A stretch of DNA of 64,000 bases from Arenicola marina. Taxonomy: Eukaryota > Annelida > Polychaeta > Arenicolidae. The notes under the pieces were generated by a model. The model saw nothing but the letters and a program-made list of their open reading frames with translations, ran no database searches and was not told where the DNA came from. This document shows positions 56,979 through 64,000 of this stretch, piece after piece (position 1 is the stretch's first letter; every line of letters begins with the position of its first letter). The DNA lies in assembly GCA_964019135.1 (NCBI GenBank), contig OZ025263.1, positions 22,009,639 to 22,073,638 of the forward strand, read 5' to 3'. The position numbers and the translations under genes are program-made.

Positions 56979-58169
56979 CTCGAGGGCCAACTGGAGCAAC
57001 TTCGCATTGACATGCGACAGCGGTCCAACGTGACCTTTGAGGCGTCGGGCTGCAAATAAATTTGGCTTCTATAGTCATTTGTCAAATGATGAATGGAATA
57101 TACGTAGGCATACATTATTTAATGCAGTGTTATCTGAAGAAACTACGATCATAGGAATTATATAAAACATAAAACATAAGTTTTAATTTGAAATGTCACA
57201 ATACTTATTAATATACTGTTATTGTTACAATGTTAACGTGCTTGAAGATGTAACGTATTACAGAACAAATTATCTTCTGCCTTTCAACTCACCGATATCC
57301 CAGAGCACTAGCTCAATGAATTTGACGGTTTCCGACGGTCTGGAGCCCTTTCGCCGATGTTGCACCAAATACTTGGTAGCGACATCAAAGTCCACCACCC
57401 CATCTGCCACCGCCCGGGCGCACTCGTCGGCAACGGTGTCGATGACGTGCATGACGATCGGGCGGCCCCTCGCTTGGTCCCGCCAGCACTTCAGGATGCC
57501 TGCCTTATGAAGTATTTTGAGGGCTTCCTCCATACGCTTCCCTGTGTCAACAAAACGTCACCATTGTAGAGTGGTCATTAGACTACTACGAAGACATTTA
57601 GAACTACCCGTCGTATAACTGGTGCAAAGGTCCGTCGTAAGTCGCGTTAGAAAGGGAATATAAAGAGTATTTCACATGAAAAAGTCCGCATACAATAATG
57701 AGTCGTATAAGCGTGGCACCATATAATGCAGAGATCAGTGTACATTCAACTTACCTTTCAGCGCCGGTTTACAAATTGCCACTCGCAATTCTTGTTGGCG
57801 AACCGCGCCTGGCGCCACAACGACCGCCGGATCAACCACAGGTGGGATCTCGGCGGTCGGGTCTGGTGTCAGCCAGCTAGCTTGCACAGGCGCCGGATCG
57901 ACCACAGGTGGGATCTCGGCGGTCGGGTCTGGTGTCAGCAAGCTAGCTTGCACAGGCGCCGGATCGACCACAGGTGGGATCTCGGCGGTCGGGTCTGGTG
58001 TCGGCAAGCTAGCTTGCACAGGCGCCGGATCGACCACAGGTGGGATCTCGGCGACTGGAGTGGGCAAGCTAGCTTGCTCAGGCGCTCTCTCTTGCGTAGG
58101 AGGGATGGCGGCGGGCCGGCGAGAAGGAGGCAGCAGTTGTCTGCTTCCCTCGACGTCGAAACCCGCAAG
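56979..58169 (-). CDS. C-terminal exons of the tyrosine-recombinase gene, or a following gene
   Basis: Three exons with matching phases. 58169-57755 (415 nt, acceptor GCAGAG, donor GTAAGT) encodes LAGFDVEGSRQLLPPSRRPA and about four 22-residue repeats (PTPDPTAEIPPVVDPAPVQA), then QELRVAICKPALK. 57541-57293 (249 nt) encodes MEEALKILHKAGILKCWRDQ to VKFIELVLWDI. 57049-56979 (71 nt) encodes ARRLKGHVGPLSHVNAKLLQ. The first exon fits in phase onto the recombinase exon ending at 58360 if a weak CCA|GTAACA donor is used; otherwise the recombinase stops at 58345 and this is a separate gene. No known domain recognised; the two last exons look helical. Confidence 0.55.
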
Positions 58170-58344
58170 CTCTGCAAACCAGAAATAAGTCTAGCTTAAG
58201 TTGTTAAAGCCGAAAATAGAAAGGAACATACTGTTGTTATGTCTAAATGAAGACATTAAAAAAACACTGTACTAGTCAAATTAATTTTTAGCATGCTCTT
58301 TGCTTAAGGAGAATTAACACCCACCGCCCTCTGCCGCAACAAGG

Positions 58345-61300
58345 TTACTCCTCTGTTACTGGTTGGCCTTCCCAAATTTTCTGAATAAAATTTGATGTCC
58401 GGGAAGCCCTGGCCCAGCGCTGGCTGTCATTATAATTCTTCTGGGCGGTCCGGGACGAGTGGCACATATGCTCCGCGAGCTGGTTCATTTCGAAGCCCGC
58501 CACGACTCCGATCTAAAAAGAGAAATTGGGATGAAAAACATAATAGAAGTGACATAAAGACTGGCAGGTCTCGTCGATGCTATCTGATTAACCTTTTATG
58601 ATTTGGTACATGCAAGGTTTTTATTAATAACACCAATCAAAATGAACTACTTACGATCGTGACGGTGTCGGAGGGTATTGTTAGTGACCCTGAGGTCCAC
58701 CCCAGCCCTTGCCATGTCCGTGGCGAGGATGCCGGCCACCCGGTTGTTGCTGAGCGGGTCGTCGTCCTTCGTAACGAAGACGAAGGGACGACCGCTCACA
58801 CCGCATAAGGATGTGTGCCTTGGCCTGGATATAGGCGCACATCTCCCTATGGGTACCTTCATCCACCCCCATCACGAGCTGCCCTCCCTCGCTTGTCTTG
58901 TGGTGATGGATCTACAAGAAACAGTTAAAAAAGAATCGAATCGTTATTCATTACATCTTCAACATAATAACAATAATAATACCCTAATAGACTAACATGA
59001 AATACTTCTTTGTATTGTTACCATAAACTTTTATAGAATGCTTATCATATGGCTGTCAATGACTTTTCTGAAATACATCAACAATATGAATTCACTATTT
59101 TGTAGCGTAGCATATGTGACAAACATAATTCTCACCGTGTACAACACTCGCCCGCGGGAGACGTGGCTCTCAAGCAACATGTGGTGCTTAAGCTCCCGCA
59201 TGGCGCCGGCTCGGCTGGCGTTGTATGTCGATAGTTTGAGCATGAGGTAGTTCCTCATTCGATGGAAATCATCGAATGAGGTACCCGGGCCTTCACTCAC
59301 GGCGCTGAAGGCGGTGACGGCCAGCCTGGCCCTATCCGATGCCAGGTACGTTTGCCAGTAGGCCGGCGTCATTGTACCACCCTCCGTTCAAAAGAGATAC
59401 GTCAAAAATGACACATAAACATTGTACTAAGGCTCTTGCAATATAAAACATGAAACATGATGCCCCATATGACTTTAAATATGACCTAAACGAAAGTCAA
59501 ATGAGGCTAAATAAACGGCCAGTGAGGTCAACTGAGATTATTTCAGTCAAGTGGCGTGAAATATTACGTAATTGCGGTAATGTGGGGTGAAAGGAAATAT
59601 ACTAAAGTTATGTATATAAAACTGTAAACCAAAAACGTCCTTCTTTTAATCTTACCGGCCCGCTTCTGCGCCGACCTGGCGCTTTTTTCGGCCGCCTGCC
59701 GCTTGAGAGACGAGGCCCAAAGGGATATTGACGCTTCGAGTCGCTCGCATTTGAGCTTTGCGCTTCCCGCAACTTTGATGAAAGTCAGGAAGCTGCAAAA
59801 AATTGTAGTCTCAAATTTGATGTCCTATCTATGCATTTCTGGTAACTAATAATGGTCTGGTAAAAATAATGTACAACTTAAAGATCTAAAAACATGACTG
59901 CCTCTCCATATACCAAAAACATTCCAATAAGGTCATAAAAGAGGTCACTTGTCTGTCTTTAATGAATCATGGACCAATGAAAATTAATGCTTACTGCTTG
60001 AGGATGAAAATATAATTTCTCATCGTTTTTGCGGTCCGGTTTCCCTCTTGAAGGTAGCCCTCTATGTACTCGGATTCTATCAGTGCTGATGCATTTGGGA
60101 GCTGTCCCAAGGTGTCAATTCCGCATTTGGCGAACAGTCGCCCCATCTCGGCACCGTTGTGCCGAGCCTTGTCGGCCGGCACCATGCCCCCGGATCTGCG
60201 TGTTCTCCACGCTATGAAGGCATTGACGGCCTTAAAGCAAATGAAACATGGCTAAAATTATAATATAATGATAAGGTGAATGGTTAATGCGCGAGTCTAA
60301 ACCTAACCGTCTTCCACATCCATCATATTGTGTTACAAATGGTATGTTACACATATCATCAGTGGTATATGGAGCTTACTTCCTGAACTGTTGTAGAGGG
60401 CCCCACTTGCGTCATGTCGTCCTCGTCCTCGTCAGGGAGGGGCGCGGGTGCCGACTCCAAGGGGGGCGCGGGTGCCGACTCCAGGGGTGGCGTGGGTTCA
60501 GCCGCCAGGAGGGGCGCGGGTGCCGGCTCCAGGGGGGGCTCGGGTGCCGGTTCCAGGGGGGGCTCGGCTGCCGCATCCAGGGGTGGCGCGGGTGCAGTCG
60601 CCAGGAGGGGCGCGGGTTCCGGCGCCAAGGGGGGTTCGGCTGCCGTTTGGCGGGCCGCAAAATGGGCACAGGCTTCCTGGCATTCAAGAGGGCCTAATAC
60701 TCGGCCGAACGGGCCTTGACCTTCTGGTTTCTGTTGAAAAATCAATAAATAGAACAGTTCTATAGCATAACACGTGGCACAAGACAAGCACAACAATATG
60801 ATTTTATGTTTAGTCGCGTAATCCATTATTACTCTTCCCATCGAATCATTTGTGATATAATATACCTCATGTATATACAAATATATATACAAACATGAAT
60901 ACAACTTTATTTACCGCAGGAGGTGCTTATCGATCCTCGCCGACACAAACGTACCTCCCTCTACGGGACAGGAACTCGGTCGGTGCTCGTCCACCAAGCC
61001 GAGCGCGGGTGGCCGGCGACTCGCTGCCGCCTCGATTGCCGCAGACGGGGCCTGGTGAATGTGCCGCATGTGGCGGGTCAAATACCGAACTTGTTTTTTA
61101 CAAATCGGGCACTCTTTCGGTGCCCGATTCTTCCTCTTCTTGGCCTGCAGAAAATACCAATAGCTTAATTATAACAAAATACTGGTATGAGCACACTACC
61201 GTAGCATAGTGTCATTATCCTGGCACATTGGACGTCATAGGAATCAATATATTTCCAAATAAAGACCACGGTATCGTACCTTTTTGACGGGGGACTCCCC

Positions 61301-61934
61301 GGTCTCGGCCACCAGGCCCTCCATAGAGCCCTCTGCTTCTGTGAAAGGTGGAAAATATAGTATAGAGACACATAGCAAGATCATATATCAATACGTGGAT
61401 GTAAATAAGTAAGTTAACGTTGCTTAATAAGTTTGCACATGACGTATAATCGGGTATACTAAAGAGCCTCTATGCAACATACCTTGGTCTGCCCTCTGAT
61501 GCGCCCGAGCTTGCATCAAGGCAGTCTTCCGCTTCTTCTCTTCTTGCTAAAACATACAGATTATCATAATTTTAGCGCATCTGAGAATAATGGTTTGTTA
61601 TATCATTATAAATGATTATAAATACCTTTTACAACATATTGTAAATGCATCATAAGTAATTGCATAGTACCAAACAAAAATACTAACCTTCCTTCTTGCG
61701 CCGGGCAGCAGGCTACCCAATGAGACCTACAACGAAAAAATACGTAGTCGTTAAGCATGACCCATTCATTAAAGTTTAATTGCCCCTCTTCAAAACCTGG
61801 CAACCATAACATCCTGATAAAAACATAATTTCAGTCAAATCTATATTACGTACCCGATAGGGTTGACGGCGGGGCGTCGGCGGAACATATTCGGTGTCCT
61901 CACCGAGTGAGTCGGATGACTCTGACCCGCTCAT
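58345..61934 (-). CDS. Spliced gene for a C2H2 finger plus tyrosine recombinase (Crypton-like)
   Basis: Exons on the minus strand: 61934-61854, 61726-61688, 61546-61483, 61338-61280, 61144-60955, 60723-60380, 60230-59995, 59792-59656, about 59381-59136, 58911-58655, 58505-58345. The first eight match in phase. Exon 5 encodes the finger CPICKKQVRYLTRHMRHIH; exon 6 is acidic and Pro-rich; exons 7-8 resemble the core-binding domain (YLQEGNRTAKTMRNYIFILK, SLWASSLKRQ). Catalytic part: Arg in LSTYNASRAGAMRELKHH, Lys in HHHKTSEGGQ, LRHRH, HMCHSSRTAQKNY with the likely nucleophile Tyr. Such enzymes cut and rejoin DNA through a Tyr. Exon 10 changes frame once near 58.79 kb, and the exon 8 to 9 phase does not fit, so this copy may be inactive or an exon is missed. 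A host gene derived from a Crypton-type transposon, or a decayed element, are both possible. Confidence 0.7.
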
Positions 61935-62589
61935 CTAAGAAGATATAAGCATGCAACCATGAAAAACAGTACTTAAAGGCGAAGGGCACAATAAGGATAG
62001 AGGTGGGAGGGGGCGGCACTCTTAATACAAATGTGCGAGACACAGTAGGCGATCGACAAACAAACTTTGAATTAAAATGTAATAAATAAATAAGGGGGGT
62101 AGGGGCACCCCTCGATGTCGGAGGACACTATTTTTTCGCGTATGCCTTTGTATTATTATACGAGTTGAAAGGCAAGTTAATTACCTAGCTATTGGTATAT
62201 AATAACCAACTTTGTGCTCCATATTAACCGTGGATGGGGCAAAAAAATGGCAAAAGTGCGTGCCAAAAAAACTCAAAATGGCCCAGTTTTAGGGGGGTAG
62301 GGTCACAGACAAGCCACTCGTGCTTCGAATAATGTGTGTATCGACCATAATAAGTAATACCTTAGGTATGCATTCCTATACAATACATAACGCTTATTAT
62401 ACAACCAGACACACTACGGGTACATATATGACGTCATCCGTGGCTAACACGCGCGAATATATCTAAATTTAAGGGGGTACTGCAGCTTTTTCATTGGCAG
62501 GGGGAGGACTTATTACATTTAAATCCACACTTCATATATACTAGGCAGGCTAATACGATGGGGCAACTAATTGTGGGTAATAAGTACAC
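61935..62589. other. No gene recognised; upstream region of the recombinase gene
   Basis: AT-rich sequence with short G runs (62093-62110). It would contain the promoter of the minus-strand recombinase gene, but no clear core promoter element stands out. Confidence 0.35.
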
Positions 62590-63174
62590 TTAACATGAAT
62601 ATTCGAGACACAGTGCCCCCTGCGGGTTCGGGGGAAAGTAGAATAGGCCCGATGCACCTCCATGTTTAACATCTGCATGTCGTAAGAGGCGACTAAATGG
62701 AGGCGAACCGTATGCCGTGGTTCGCAACCCGTATCGGGGGAAGACGGGACTCTGCTGGTTGAGTGGAAACTCTGTTTCTGCAAGATACCAGTTTGACCCT
62801 TATTTCCCCTAGACGGGAGGTCAGATTTGGCCCGGTCTGATCAATCGGCTCGTCACGACAAGTCCAAGGATTCTTGTTCAACAACATCATATCAAAAACA
62901 TTTTCACCCTATTATTCATACAACCGTATGCAATGAGTGTTTTGAGACACCTCATATTTCAGTTGCTCTGAACAAGATCCTGTTAGGACGGTGGCTTGGG
63001 CTAATCAAGTGGCAAATACCTCTTTTTTTTCCAACACAAGAATAAGTATTTGTTATGCGAGTATACCGTCTGTGTATCCTTGGCACTGGGTGCTGGAGTA
63101 CCGCACCGAATCAGTGTCCCGAGAGGGCTCCGAGGTCGGTGGGGACCACGGACGGTGAAATATTTAAACCCAAC
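62590..63174 (+). mobile_element. LINE 5' UTR (I/Nimb-like)
   Basis: Holds CATGTCGTAAGAGGCGACTA at 62676, a word I associate with the 5' UTR of I/Nimb-type LINEs in molluscs, and a GC-rich stretch up to the ORF1 start. The exact 5' end is uncertain (62590-62680). Confidence 0.5.
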
Positions 63175-64000
63175 ATGAGTGCCCAAGAAAAAAAAACCAC
63201 ACCTGCAGAAACAAAAGCACGAGAAGAACGATCCAATAAGAAACTTCGAACAAGCTCTCCTACACCTGAACCAAATCAACAAAACGACAATTTTTCAAGA
63301 TTTTTGATGGCACACGCCACAAATCCAGATTTACCTCTTTCGAAATTGTCACCATTTGCACTGGATAAGGCCATCCAAAGTCTGGCCGGAGAACCAACGG
63401 ATGTCAAACGACTCCGCTCCGGTGACCTCCTCATCGAGGTCACACGGAAGAGTCATGCTGACAACCTCCTCCAAGCCACGACCCTCCTCCATATCCCAGT
63501 TACAATAACTCCTCACCGTACCCTCAACAATAGCCGAGGTGTCATCCGGTGCAGAGACCTACAAATGTGTGCTGACGCAGAGATAGTTACCGAGTTGGCC
63601 TCACAGAATGTCATGGAGGCCAAACGGATATCAATCACGAAAAATGGAGAAAGAATTCCAACAAATACCATTATTCTCACATTTGCATCCCACCTCCCTC
63701 CTACAACAATAAAAGCTGGATACCTTCGTATACCAGTCGATATCTATATACCAAACCCACTACGCTGTTTCCAATGCCAACGCTTCGGCCACGGAAAGAA
63801 CAACTGCAGGAGGCAAGTCACCTGTGCTCGCTGTGGCGACGAGGGCCATGAAGACACCTCCTGCAGCAAACCGAGTCACTGCGTAAACTGCATTGGCAGT
63901 CACTACGCATACTCAAAACAGTGTCCAATGTGGCAAAAAGAAAAAGAGGTACAGACAATAAAAACTAAAAACTCCATATCCTATCCCGAAGCGAGAAAAA
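63175..64000 (+). mobile_element. LINE ORF1 with three zinc knuckles, cut by the window end
   Basis: From ATG at 63175 the frame is open for 275 codons to the window edge. The N-terminus is Lys/Glu-rich with KKLRTSSPTPEP; a central part resembles an RRM-like ORF1 domain (DLLIEVTRKSHADNLL, GVIRCRDL). The C-terminal part has CFQCQRFGHGKNNC and CARCGDEGHEDTSC (both C-x2-C-x4-H-x4-C) and a variant CVNCIGSHYAYSKQC. ORF1 proteins of I/Nimb/Jockey LINEs bind the element's RNA. No stop or frame change is visible, so this is a young copy; ORF2 would follow to the right. Confidence 0.9.

Noticed and set aside
57726-58199. 157-codon plus-strand frame with RRRIDHRWDLGG repeats
   Set aside because: Antisense of the 66-bp repeat exon; the minus strand has matching splice sites and phases.
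60287-60765. Three plus-strand Gly/Arg-rich frames of 101-136 codons
   Set aside because: Antisense of recombinase exon 6, whose Pro-rich repeats keep the other frames open.

Overview
The window looks like nuclear DNA of an aquatic invertebrate; a mollusc, another spiralian or amphioxus would all fit, and I cannot decide between them. Evidence: spliced genes with GT/AG introns, many mini- and microsatellites, long C/G runs, and a dense mix of LINEs, tRNA-derived SINEs, DNA transposons and LTR elements carrying an F-type envelope. There is no operon-like layout, rRNA or clear tRNA gene. Most of the sequence is mobile elements inserted into one another.

Layout. 0-16 kb: mainly repeats: an array of 13 TGACGTCA boxes, a 2.25-kb foldback element, tRNA-like SINE heads, minisatellites (28-bp, 58-bp and others), hairpins and LINE scraps. 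16-20.8 kb: remains of a minus-strand Ty3/gypsy-like element (F-type Env piece, Gag with zinc knuckle, PBS, LTR) with a LINE between Gag and Env. 21-23 kb: an SH3-domain exon, LTR pieces and a HECT-like exon. 23.2-26.3 kb: an envelope-bearing LTR element next to a zinc-binding gene, which is split further upstream by a solo LTR with a second LTR block nested in it. 30-31.4 kb: a gene remnant split by a LINE with a 13-bp target duplication. 31.7-36 kb: retroelement fossils and paired LTRs. 36-39.5 kb: a minisatellite, a signal-peptide exon, a Harbinger transposase exon and a whole 402-codon zinc-finger ORF. 41.2-50.2 kb: a tandem array of four LTRs and three short internal regions, flanked by a 4-bp target duplication, inside a THAP/DDE transposase. 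51-56.5 kb: more LTRs and LINE ends, plus exons of a protein resembling DUF4806 proteins. 57-62 kb: a minus-strand gene of 11 to 14 exons coding for a C2H2 finger and a tyrosine recombinase. 62.6-64 kb: 5' end and ORF1 of a LINE running off the window.

The two most interesting items are the spliced C2H2/tyrosine-recombinase gene (56979-61934) and the tandem LTR array (41178-50163). The array's target duplication and an internal copy of its own flank record one insertion followed by genomic duplication. A related element at 23.2-26.3 kb carries a C2H2 finger in the same open frame as an F-type envelope domain. Homologies were judged by eye from motifs; no search was run.
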